A stretch of 64,000 nucleotides of DNA from Romboutsia weinsteinii (lineage in GTDB: Bacteria; Bacillota; Clostridia; Peptostreptococcales; Peptostreptococcaceae), in the NCBI RefSeq assembly GCF_002250835.2, contig NZ_NOJY02000001.1, positions 1 to 64,000 of the forward strand, in the 5' to 3' direction. A program made the position numbers and the translations under genes. Under the pieces are notes generated by a model that did no database searches, was not told the DNA's origin, and saw only the letters and a program-made list of their open reading frames with translations. Positions 16,113 to 23,908 of this stretch are shown piece after piece (position 1 is the first letter of the stretch; each line of letters opens with the position of its first letter).

Positions 16113-16328
16113 ATGTTTGATCAAAAAAAACTAGATAGAATAAATGAATTAGCTAAAAAGAATAAAGAGGGGGGACTTACAGAAGCAGAACTTCAAGAAA
16201 GAGATGTTTTAAGAAAAGAGTACTTAGAAAACTTTAGAGCTCATTTTAGATCAAGACTAGATAGCGTTAAAGTTGTTTCACCAGAAGAATATGATCAGTA
16301 TATGAAAGAAAACAAGGATAAAAACTAA
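16113..16328 (+). CDS. DUF896 (YnzC-type) small protein
   Basis: A 71-residue protein beginning with a two-helix segment, RINELAKKNKEGGLTEAELQ, then ERDVLRKEYLENFRAHFRS. This is the hallmark of the DUF896/YnzC family in Firmicutes. The cellular role is not well defined; Bacillus members are small, helical and linked to SOS or stress. TAGGAGGA precedes ATG. It starts 34 bases after the MocR gene and 21 bases before the aminopeptidase. Confidence 0.9.
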   Translation: MFDQKKLDRINELAKKNKEGGLTEAELQERDVLRKEYLENFRAHFRSRLDSVKVVSPEEYDQYMKENKDKN

Positions 16329-16349
16329 TATTCATTAGGAGGGGTAAAT

Positions 16350-17744
16350 ATGAAATTAAAGCATGAATTCAAAAATGCATGGGGAGTAATTAGAGAAAAC
16401 AATGCTATGGAACAAGTTAACAATTATTCTAAAGAGTATATGAACTTTTTAGATGTTGGAAAAACTGAAAGAACTTCAGCTAAAGAAATAATAAGATTAG
16501 CAAAAGAACATGGATACATATCAATCGAAGAAGCTATTAATAATAAGAGTGTAAAGCCTGGTGATAAGATATATGCTAATAATAAAGATAAAGGAGTAGC
16601 TTTATTTTTAATTGGTGAAAAAAACTTAGAATCGGGTATGAAAATTGTAGGTGGGCATATTGATGCACCTAGAATAGATTTAAAGGCAAATCCGCTATAT
16701 GAAGATGCAAACTTAGGTTTCTTTAAGACTCACTATTATGGTGGAATAAAGAAATATCAATGGACAGCATTGCCACTTGCTATGCATGGAGTAGTAATTT
16801 TACAAGATGGTAAAAAAGTAGATATTAGTATTGGTGAAGATCATTCTGACCCAGTGTTCTGTATAACTGATTTACTTCCACATTTAGCTGCAGATCAAAG
16901 CCAGAAGAAACTTGCAGAAGGTATCACTGGTGAAGGGTTAAATATATTAATTGGAAGTCAACCATCAGAAGGGGTAGATAAAGATCCAGTAGCATACCAT
17001 GTACTTAAAATATTAAATGAAAAGTATGGTATGGTAGAAGAAGATTTCTTAAGTGCAGAAATAGAAATAGTTCCGGCAGGATGTTCAAGAGAATTGGGTC
17101 TTGATAGATCTATGATTCTAGGATATGGGCAAGATGATAGATCATGTTCTTATGCAGCTGTAAAAGCAATCCTACAAACAGAAAGCCCAAAATACACAGC
17201 AGTTGCATTATGTGTGGATAAGGAAGAAATAGGTTCAAATGGTAATACAGGAATGAAGTCAAGATTCTTTGAAAATACTGTAGCTGAATTAATAGCTTTA
17301 GAAGGCAACTACAATGATTTAAAAGTAAGAAGAGCTATGGCGAATTCTAAAGTTTTATCAGCAGATGTAGCTGTGGGATATGATCCAAACTTCCCAGAGG
17401 TATATGATAAACGAAATTCTGCATTTATAGGCAATGGATTAGTTTTATGTAAATATACTGGTTCTAGAGGTAAAGGTGGATGTAATGATGCGAATGCTGA
17501 ATTTAATGCAGAAGTAAGAAGAATATTCAATGAAGCAAATGTAGTATGGCAAACAGCCGAACTTGGCAAAGTAGACCAAGGAGGCGGTGGAACTATTGCC
17601 TACATATTAGCTGAGTTAGGAGCAGAGGTTATAGACTGTGGAGTTGCAGTACTTAGTATGCATGCACCATATGAAGTAGTTTCTAAAGCTGATGTATATG
17701 AGATGTATAAAGGATATAAAGCATTCTTTAATATAAACAAATAA
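16350..17744 (+). CDS. M18 family aminopeptidase
   Basis: A 464-residue dinuclear zinc aminopeptidase. GGHIDAPRIDL (H103, D105) supplies a metal ligand, VDKEEIGSNG contains the catalytic glutamate pair, and SADVAVGYDPNFPEVYD and SMHAPYEV near the end give further ligands. M18 enzymes remove N-terminal, often acidic or neutral, residues from peptides in the cytoplasm. AGGAGGGG is 6 bases before ATG. It ends at a perfect bidirectional terminator facing the LysR gene. Confidence 0.94.
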   Translation: MKLKHEFKNAWGVIRENNAMEQVNNYSKEYMNFLDVGKTERTSAKEIIRLAKEHGYISIEEAINNKSVKPGDKIYANNKDKGVALFLIGEKNLESGMKIVGGHIDAPRIDLKANPLYEDANLGFFKTHYYGGIKKYQWTALPLAMHGVVILQDGKKVDISIGEDHSDPVFCITDLLPHLAADQSQKKLAEGITGEGLNILIGSQPSEGVDKDPVAYHVLKILNEKYGMVEEDFLSAEIEIVPAGCSRELGLDRSMILGYGQDDRSCSYAAVKAILQTESPKYTAVALCVDKEEIGSNGNTGMKSRFFENTVAELIALEGNYNDLKVRRAMANSKVLSADVAVGYDPNFPEVYDKRNSAFIGNGLVLCKYTGSRGKGGCNDANAEFNAEVRRIFNEANVVWQTAELGKVDQGGGGTIAYILAELGAEVIDCGVAVLSMHAPYEVVSKADVYEMYKGYKAFFNINK

Positions 17745-17784
17745 AAAATACGGATTGTCTTATATAAGACAATCCGTATTTTTT
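17743..17784. terminator. Bidirectional terminator (42-bp perfect palindrome)
   Basis: The 21-bp arms read AAAAAATACGGATTGTCTTATA and its exact complement. The A6/T6 ends give U tracts both ways for the aminopeptidase and the LysR gene. Confidence 0.92.
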
Positions 17785-18688
17785 ATTTTTGTAAACAGAA
17801 GTAATCGCACAATTTATTTAAAAACTTATCCTCTAAGGGTGTGAATGTTTTTTTCTTAGAGTATATAAAGTAAAACTTCCTAGAAAAATCGACATTCTTA
17901 ATTTTATAGTAGCTCAACTTATCTAAATTTAAGTAATCTATCGCAGAAATATATGATATAAAAGATACGCCTAAACCAATTCTAACCATTTCTTTTATAG
18001 CCTCATTAGACTCTACATGTGAAAGTATATCTAATTTATCAGTGTCAAAGTCATGTTTTTTTAAAGTATTGATTATTAAGTCTCTAGTACCAGATCCTTC
18101 TTTTCTCATAATAAATTTCATATTATATAAATCATTTATATCTATATATCCATCTTTGCTTTTTATCTTAAAATCCTTTGGTGTTATAAGTACTAGCTCA
18201 TCATCAATTAAATCTATATATTCTATCTGAGGATGATAAAATTTGGAGCCAACTAGACCAAAGTTAATTCTTTCGTTTAAAATTTCTGATATAGCATATT
18301 GAGAATCATAATGACTAACACTAAACTTTACATCAGGATACTCTAAAGAGAAGTTTTTTAAAAAGTCGGGTAGTATGTACGTTTCAGGAATGGAACTACA
18401 TGCCATATCTATTACACCCTCTATTTTCCCAGAATATTCTTTAATATCATAAATTGCTTTTTTACAATTGTTTAGTATATAGATTGCATGTTTATAGAGG
18501 ATTTCCCCAGATCTGGTAAGAGTAATTATTTTGTTACTTCTATTTACAAGAACAGTATCAAGTTCTTTTTCTAAATTTTGAATATGAGAACTTACTGTAG
18601 GTTGAGTTAAAAAAAGTTCCCTGGCCGCCTTTGAAAAACTTTGATGCTTCATAACCGCAACAAAAACCTCAAGTTGTTTAAAATCCAT
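17783..18688 (-). CDS. LysR-family regulator (CysL-like)
   Basis: A 301-residue protein of standard LysR layout. The winged helix is at residues 1-60 (FSKAARELFLTQPTVSSHIQNLE) and the substrate-binding domain at about 90-295. IMRKEGSGTRDLIINTL and SNEAIKEMVRIGLGVSFIS resemble the CysL / sulfur- or selenium-related branch. No target gene is adjacent, as the neighbour on the far side is a lipoprotein gene transcribed away. The start has AAGGGG 8 bases upstream. Confidence 0.9.
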   Translation of the reverse strand: MDFKQLEVFVAVMKHQSFSKAARELFLTQPTVSSHIQNLEKELDTVLVNRSNKIITLTRSGEILYKHAIYILNNCKKAIYDIKEYSGKIEGVIDMACSSIPETYILPDFLKNFSLEYPDVKFSVSHYDSQYAISEILNERINFGLVGSKFYHPQIEYIDLIDDELVLITPKDFKIKSKDGYIDINDLYNMKFIMRKEGSGTRDLIINTLKKHDFDTDKLDILSHVESNEAIKEMVRIGLGVSFISYISAIDYLNLDKLSYYKIKNVDFSRKFYFIYSKKKTFTPLEDKFLNKLCDYFCLQK

Positions 18689-18778
18689 TAATATATCCCC
18701 CTTAAATTATCTAGATATATTATAACATATTAAATATTTTAATAACAAAAAGTTTAAAACTAAGATGGGCTAGTAAAT

Positions 18779-18806
18779 TTGACTATAAGGAATAATATGG
18801 TATAAT
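18779..18806 (+). promoter_or_regulatory. SigA-type promoter of the lipoprotein gene
   Basis: TTGACT (18779-18784), 16 bp, TATAAT (18801-18806). It would give an untranslated leader of about 150 nt before the lipoprotein start. I saw no known riboswitch in that leader. Confidence 0.6.
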
Positions 18807-18966
18807 TTTCTTGGAGATTTGATTAAGATTCAAAATTCTTCTGAAACAGATACACGTTACAAAAATATTACAGATTGTGCTTATTTATTATAAATTATTA
18901 ACAAATACTATATAATTATTTTAAGATAAGTATAAGTTAAAAGATTTAAGGGAGGAGGATTAGCCT

Positions 18967-19707
18967 ATGAATTTAAAGAAAAAAATAATATGGATAGTTA
19001 TGTTAAGTATGCTTATTACTGGATGTAGCAATAAAGAGACACAAGAATCTACCACTGCAGATAGAGCTACTCAGCAAAGGACTATGACAAAAGTTCAAAA
19101 TGATGTTAATGAAATTATGAACAAAGATTATAACTATGTTCTTGAAAATATGGGAACTCCTTACTGTACAACTTATTATATAGATACCCAAAAAGCTAAA
19201 TTAGATTATATAAATAATTTAAGAGATCTTAATGAGCTAACAAATAATATGAGGTTAGTATACCCTAAAGAGGAAACAAATGATTCATTGGAAAGAAGTG
19301 CTCTGTATATAAGTATAAATAATAGTAAAGTAACAGAAGTGCAAACTTTTGAATTTACAGAGTATGATATAAAAAGAGACGATGTCAATAATAACTCCGA
19401 TATTATTCTTGATACTTATGATGATAAAGCAATTTTATCAGTAGCTTCTGCTGAGTCTATAGATGTTACAAAATATATAGGAAAAGAATTAACCCAGTTA
19501 AGTGAAGTAATCGATTTGAATGAGGCAAACTTTGAAGCTTATGATAGGGATAGAAAAGAAATGATTATGGGATATTTTTTATCTGAAGATGGTAACGCAT
19601 CAAATAAGATATTAAATATAATTGAATCAGAAGGTAGTATCAGTGAAATAAATATAATAGAACGCAATGATATTTTAAGAACAGTAAAAGACTATCTAAT
19701 TAAATAA
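18967..19707 (+). CDS. Lipoprotein of unknown function
   Basis: A 246-residue exported protein. Residues 1-19 form a lipoprotein signal (MNLKKKIIWIVMLSMLITG) with the modified cysteine at C20, followed by a Ser/Thr/Gln-rich linker. The mature part has no motif I recognise, apart from NEIMNKDYNYVLENMGTPY, which resembles start-of-domain segments in SmpA/BamE-like small lipoproteins (weak). GGGAGGAGG is 8 bases before ATG. Monocistronic, with its own promoter and terminator. Confidence 0.8.
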   Translation: MNLKKKIIWIVMLSMLITGCSNKETQESTTADRATQQRTMTKVQNDVNEIMNKDYNYVLENMGTPYCTTYYIDTQKAKLDYINNLRDLNELTNNMRLVYPKEETNDSLERSALYISINNSKVTEVQTFEFTEYDIKRDDVNNNSDIILDTYDDKAILSVASAESIDVTKYIGKELTQLSEVIDLNEANFEAYDRDRKEMIMGYFLSEDGNASNKILNIIESEGSISEINIIERNDILRTVKDYLIK

Positions 19708-19710
19708 TAG

Positions 19711-19759
19711 TAATAAATAGGCTATAGATAATAAGTAATTATCTATAGCCTATTTATTA
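19711..19759 (+). terminator. Hairpin/terminator after the lipoprotein gene
   Basis: A perfect 21-bp stem, TAATAAATAGGCTATAGATAA and complement, with a 7-nt loop. The 3' tail is T-rich (TATTTATTATTTG) but without a long pure U run. Confidence 0.7.
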
Positions 19760-19917
19760 TTTGAAAGTTTAAGTATAAATTATATATGATAAAAATACCT
19801 AATAGAATATAAAAATTATTATTTATTGAATGTAATTTTCAATTAGATGCTTTGATTGTAAAATATGGGGTATAAAGAGTAGTATATCTAATTAACATAT
19901 GAAAATAAAAATAGATA

Positions 19918-19970
19918 TTGACAATGATAATTGTTATTGATACACTGATAACTATGATAATAATTATCAT
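19918..19970 (+). promoter_or_regulatory. Fur-controlled promoter of the siderophore importer
   Basis: TTGACA (19918-19923), 17 bp, TACACT (19941-19946). A first Fur-box-like stretch, AATGATAATTGTTATTGAT, fills the spacer. A second box at 19954-19970 is a perfect palindrome, ATGATAATAATTATCAT, and contains the 7-1-7 Fur consensus TGATAAT-N-ATTATCA without mismatch, just after the start site. Iron-bound Fur would block this promoter. Confidence 0.88.
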
Positions 19971-20009
19971 TTAAAAAATGAGTAGAAAAGTAGTTTTGTG
20001 GGAGGAATA

Positions 20010-20963
20010 ATGAAAAAGAGGTATTTAATTTTAGCATTAATAGTTTTATCTTATATATCCTTATTTATAGGAGCTCAAGATATTACTTTAATAGATATAT
20101 TTACTAATAACCAAGAAAAACTCATGATATTTGTTATGAGTAGAATACCAAGATTAATAAGTATATTAATTGCGGGTGTAGGTATGAGTATAGCAGGGAT
20201 TATAATGCAACAGATAAGTAAAAATAAATTTGTATCTCCTACAACTGGAGCTACAATAGATGCGGCACAATTAGGTATAGTGATCTGTATGTTAACAATA
20301 CCGGGAGCATCAATATTTACGAAAACGATAGTAGCGTTTATATTTTCTCTTATAGGAACATTTTTATTTATGAGAATAATAGGAAAACTACAATTTAAAA
20401 ATATAATATTTGTACCTTTAGTAGGTATAATGTTTGGTAATATAATAGGGGCCATGACAGACTTTATAGCATATAAGTACGAGATGAGTCAAAATGTTAC
20501 TGCTTGGATGCAAGGGGACTTCTCTATGATACTTAAAGGAAACTATGAAATATTATACATAACAATACCCCTTATAATATTAGCTTATGTTTATGCAAAT
20601 AGATTTACAGTTGCTGGGATGGGTGAAGATTTTGCCACAAACTTAGGTTTGAATTATAAAAAAGTAGTTAATGTAGGATTGATAATAGTAGCACTTGTAA
20701 CTGTATGTGTTGTTGTTACTGCTGGTAGTATACCTTTTATAGGTCTTATAGTTCCCAATATTGTATCACTATATATGGGTGATAATATAAGAGAAAGTAT
20801 ATGGCATACAGGATTATTTGGAGCAATATTCGTACTGATATGTGATATATTTGGAAGAATTATTATTTATCCATATGAAATATCTATAGGACTTACTGTT
20901 GGAGTTATAGGAAGTATAACATTCCTTTATTTAATAATGAGGAGGAATGCAAATGAAGCTTAA
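20010..20963 (+). CDS. yclN: Iron-siderophore ABC transporter permease, FecCD family (YclN-like)
   Basis: A 317-residue membrane permease with about nine hydrophobic segments. The FecCD signature is seen in SRIPRLISILIAGVGMSIAGIIMQQISKN (near the N-terminus) and GSIPFIGLIVPNIVSLYMG (contact loop for the ATPase). ATG at 20010 has GGGAGG 4 bases upstream; an in-frame GTG at 19998 lies inside that site and is rejected. It pairs with the next permease, which overlaps it by 11 bases. The best match is the petrobactin/catecholate YclNOPQ system, inferred mainly from the binding protein. Confidence 0.9.
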   Translation: MKKRYLILALIVLSYISLFIGAQDITLIDIFTNNQEKLMIFVMSRIPRLISILIAGVGMSIAGIIMQQISKNKFVSPTTGATIDAAQLGIVICMLTIPGASIFTKTIVAFIFSLIGTFLFMRIIGKLQFKNIIFVPLVGIMFGNIIGAMTDFIAYKYEMSQNVTAWMQGDFSMILKGNYEILYITIPLIILAYVYANRFTVAGMGEDFATNLGLNYKKVVNVGLIIVALVTVCVVVTAGSIPFIGLIVPNIVSLYMGDNIRESIWHTGLFGAIFVLICDIFGRIIIYPYEISIGLTVGVIGSITFLYLIMRRNANEA

Positions 20964-21906
20964 TCTTAACAAGAAAATTTATATTATGGGGTTACTACTT
21001 TTAGTATTTACTATATTATTTTTAAGTTATGGAATAGACATGAGCAACTTAGAGTATGCTTTATCCCAAAGAATACCTAAAATTTTTGCTATGGCTTTAG
21101 GAGGAGGGTGTATAGCCTTTACTACTATAGTGTTTCAAACGATTACAAATAATCAAATACTAACACCAAGTGTGTTAGGGCTGGATTCTCTATATGTATT
21201 AATTCAGACTGTAATAGTATTTTTATTTGGAGCAACAAGTAAATTAATAATAAATGAAAATTACAACTTCGTTATTAATGTAGCTGTTATGGTTGTAGCG
21301 TCAATATTACTGTATAAGGTATTATTTGAAAAAGGTAAAAATGATATATTCTTTTTACTTCTAGTAGGTATGATATTTGGAACATTATTTAAAAGTGCTA
21401 CAACTTTTATTCAAATAATGATAGACCCAAATGAGTTTTTAGCACTTCAAACTAGTACAATGGCTAGTTTAAATAATATAAACACAGAAGTTCTTCTAAT
21501 CGCATTTATAATGATTATAGCAGTTATACCTTTTATATATGATGATATAAAGTATTTAGATGTATTATCACTAGGTAGAGAACAGGCAATCAACTTAGGT
21601 GTAAACTATGATAAAGTAGTAAAAAAAATGATAATAGTAATAGCAATTTTAGTTTCAATATCAACAGCACTTATTGGTCCTATGACGTTTTTGGGATTAA
21701 TATTAGCGAATATTGCAAGAGAAGGACTTAAAACGTATAAACATACTTATCTAATATTAGGGGCAACTTTAATTGGTATGATTACATTAATAGGTGGCCA
21801 GTTCTTTGTACAACATATATTCAGATTTGATACAACATTAAGTGTAGTTATAAACTTTATAGGTGGAATCTACTTTATACAATTATTACTAAAGGGGAAC
21901 AGATAA
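20953..21906 (+). CDS. yclO: Iron-siderophore ABC transporter permease (YclO-like)
   Basis: A 317-residue FecCD-type permease and partner of the preceding gene. LSQRIPKIFAMALGGGCIAFTTIVFQTITNN matches the first signature and IGPMTFLGLILANIAREGLK the ATPase contact loop. Two ATGs are possible (20947 and 20953). The second lies 7 bases after GGAGG and is preferred. The overlap with the upstream gene suggests translational coupling, as does the TAA-ATG junction with the ATPase. Confidence 0.9.
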   Translation: MKLNLNKKIYIMGLLLLVFTILFLSYGIDMSNLEYALSQRIPKIFAMALGGGCIAFTTIVFQTITNNQILTPSVLGLDSLYVLIQTVIVFLFGATSKLIINENYNFVINVAVMVVASILLYKVLFEKGKNDIFFLLLVGMIFGTLFKSATTFIQIMIDPNEFLALQTSTMASLNNINTEVLLIAFIMIIAVIPFIYDDIKYLDVLSLGREQAINLGVNYDKVVKKMIIVIAILVSISTALIGPMTFLGLILANIAREGLKTYKHTYLILGATLIGMITLIGGQFFVQHIFRFDTTLSVVINFIGGIYFIQLLLKGNR

Positions 21907-22662
21907 ATGATAGAAATAAAAAATATATTTAAAAAATATAGAAATAAAAATGTTGTAGATGATGTTTCCTTTAATATAGAAAAAGGAAAAATAACATCTT
22001 TTATAGGACCAAATGGAGCAGGGAAAAGTACTGTATTATCAATAGTGACTAGGCTTATATCTGGAGATGGTGGAGAAGTTTTAATAGAGGGCAAGAGTTT
22101 AAATGGTTATGAGAGTAAAGAATTAGCTCAAAAAATTGCCATACTTAAGCAATCTAATAATATAACTTTAAAGCTTACAATAAGAGAGTTAGTTGGATTT
22201 GGAAGGTTTCCATATAGTGAAGGTAATTTAACTAAAGAAGATAAAAAATACATAGATGAAGCAATAGAATATATGAAATTAACTGATATACAAGATAAAT
22301 ACCTAGATGAACTAAGTGGTGGTCAAAGACAAAGGGCTTATATAGCAATGGTAATAGCTCAAAATACTGAATACATATTACTTGATGAGCCATTAAATAA
22401 TTTAGATATGAGCCATTCAGTTCAAATGATGAAAGTACTTAGAAATCTTTGTGATGAATTAGGTAAAACAATAGTATTAGTAATGCATGATATAAACTTT
22501 GCATCATGCTATTCTGATAATATAGTAGCGCTTAAAAATGGAAAGATTGAAAAAGTAGGAAGTACAGAAGATATAGTTAATAAAGAAGTTCTAGAAGATA
22601 TTTATGAAATGAACTTTGATATAAAGAATATAAATGGAAATAGAATATGTGTTTATTTCTAG
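21907..22662 (+). CDS. yclP: Iron-siderophore ABC transporter ATPase (YclP-like)
   Basis: A 251-residue ATPase. Walker A GPNGAGKST is at residues 34-42. The signature DELSGGQRQRAYIAM, Walker B YILLDEPLNNLD and the switch histidine in LVMHDIN are all intact. It starts directly after the stop of the second permease. The order permease-permease-ATPase-binding protein is that of yclNOPQ. Confidence 0.94.
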   Translation: MIEIKNIFKKYRNKNVVDDVSFNIEKGKITSFIGPNGAGKSTVLSIVTRLISGDGGEVLIEGKSLNGYESKELAQKIAILKQSNNITLKLTIRELVGFGRFPYSEGNLTKEDKKYIDEAIEYMKLTDIQDKYLDELSGGQRQRAYIAMVIAQNTEYILLDEPLNNLDMSHSVQMMKVLRNLCDELGKTIVLVMHDINFASCYSDNIVALKNGKIEKVGSTEDIVNKEVLEDIYEMNFDIKNINGNRICVYF

Positions 22663-22670
22663 AAATATAG

Positions 22671-22695
22671 AGAGATTACAAATTTTGTAATCTCT
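22671..22695 (+). promoter_or_regulatory. Intra-operon hairpin without U tract
   Basis: AGAGATTAC and GTAATCTCT can pair across AAATTTT (longer as DNA palindrome). What follows is ATAAAAAAAG, so it is not a classical terminator. It may protect the 3' end of the upstream message or separate expression of the binding protein. Confidence 0.45.
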
Positions 22696-22711
22696 TATAA
22701 AAAAAGATTAA

Positions 22712-22740
22712 TTGAGAATGATTATAAATACTAATATAAA
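22712..22740 (+). promoter_or_regulatory. Second Fur-type promoter, in front of the binding protein
   Basis: TTGAGA (22712-22717), 17 bp, TATAAA (22735-22740). Overlapping the -35 is TGAGAAT-G-ATTATAA (22713-22727), a Fur box with two mismatches. It would raise binding-protein levels over the membrane parts when iron is low. Confidence 0.7.
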
Positions 22741-22757
22741 ATAGAGGAGAGATTGAT

Positions 22758-23726
22758 ATGAATAAAAAAGCGGCAATAATAGCGGGAGTAGCAATAGTAG
22801 GATTAGTAGGAGCATTTGCATTAGGACAAAATAAAAAAGATGCACCAGAAACAGCAGTAGATGCAGATGCTACTGTAAAAATAGCTCATAGCTTAGGGGA
22901 AACAGAGGTAGAATTAAACCCTAAGAAAGTCGTAGTATTTGACTATGCTGCATTAGATACAATGGATGTATTAGGTGTTTCTGATTCTTTAGTAGGCCTT
23001 CCAAAGTCAAGTATACCAAAATCTTTAGAAAAATTTAAAGATGAAAAATATGCAGATTTAGGTGGATTAAAAGAACCAGATTTAGAAGGTATAAAATCAG
23101 CAGACCCAGATTTAATAATAATAAACGGAAGACAAGCAGATTTCTATGATCAATTATCTGAAATAGCACCTACAATAAGTACAGATAAAGATGATAAAAA
23201 TTATTTAGCATCTGTTAAAGAAAATATAAACAAAATAGCTAAAGTATTTGAAGCAGAAGAAAAAGCTAATGAAGAATTTACTAAAATTGAAAAGAAAATA
23301 GCAGACTTAAATAAAGTAGTTACAGAAAAAGATTTAAATTCTTTAACACTTATGGTAAATGAAGGTAAACTAAGTGTATTTGGAGAAGAATCGAGATTCA
23401 GTATATTAAATAAAGACTTTGGATTTAAGAATGTAGATCAAGATATAAAAGAATCAAGCCATGGTCAAAATATAACTTTTGAATACTTAGCTAAGCAAAA
23501 TCCGGAAATTATGTTTGTAATAGACAGAGGAACAGCTACAGGTAGTGATGTTGAAGAAAGTTTAACTGCTAAATCAGTATTAAATAATGATGTAATAAAA
23601 TCTATGGATGCATTTAAAAACAATAATATAGTATACTTAGACGGACCAACTTGGTACGTAAATGATGGTGGACTTAGCTCTTTAAATACAATGATAGATG
23701 ATGCTACAAAAGCAGTTAATAAATAA
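22758..23726 (+). CDS. yclQ: Siderophore-binding protein (YclQ-like), without lipobox cysteine
   Basis: A 322-residue periplasmic-binding-protein type III. NPKKVVVFDYAALDTMDVLGV, YADLGGLKEPDLEGI, SSHGQNITFEYLAKQNPEIMFVIDRGTA and a late YLDGPTWYVNDGG follow the pattern of Bacillus YclQ closely. The N-terminus is hydrophobic (IIAGVAIVGLVGAFALG), but residues 1-40 contain no cysteine, so the usual lipid anchor is missing. It may be held by an uncleaved membrane helix or released. GAGGAGAG precedes ATG. It has its own promoter and a strong terminator. Confidence 0.92.
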   Translation: MNKKAAIIAGVAIVGLVGAFALGQNKKDAPETAVDADATVKIAHSLGETEVELNPKKVVVFDYAALDTMDVLGVSDSLVGLPKSSIPKSLEKFKDEKYADLGGLKEPDLEGIKSADPDLIIINGRQADFYDQLSEIAPTISTDKDDKNYLASVKENINKIAKVFEAEEKANEEFTKIEKKIADLNKVVTEKDLNSLTLMVNEGKLSVFGEESRFSILNKDFGFKNVDQDIKESSHGQNITFEYLAKQNPEIMFVIDRGTATGSDVEESLTAKSVLNNDVIKSMDAFKNNNIVYLDGPTWYVNDGGLSSLNTMIDDATKAVNK

Positions 23727-23743
23727 GAATATAGGGTATAAAT

Positions 23744-23775
23744 AAAAAGTACGGAAATACCGTACTTTTTATTTT
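23744..23775 (+). terminator. Terminator of the siderophore operon
   Basis: AAAAAGTACGG / CCGTACTTTTT with a 5-nt loop and ATTTTG after it. Confidence 0.9.
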
Positions 23776-23908
23776 GAATAAAATGATAATTTATATTATT
23801 AAACTATTACTTGAATGAATATATTTTAAGTTGAAATATGATACAATATTTATTGAGTATATTTCGAAATAGTGTGAATTTTTATTATTTTAAGGCGGGA
23901 GGATTTAT

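Noticed and set aside
22671-22695. Terminator between the ATPase and the binding protein
   Set aside because: The hairpin is followed by A residues, not U. It is listed only as an intra-operon hairpin.
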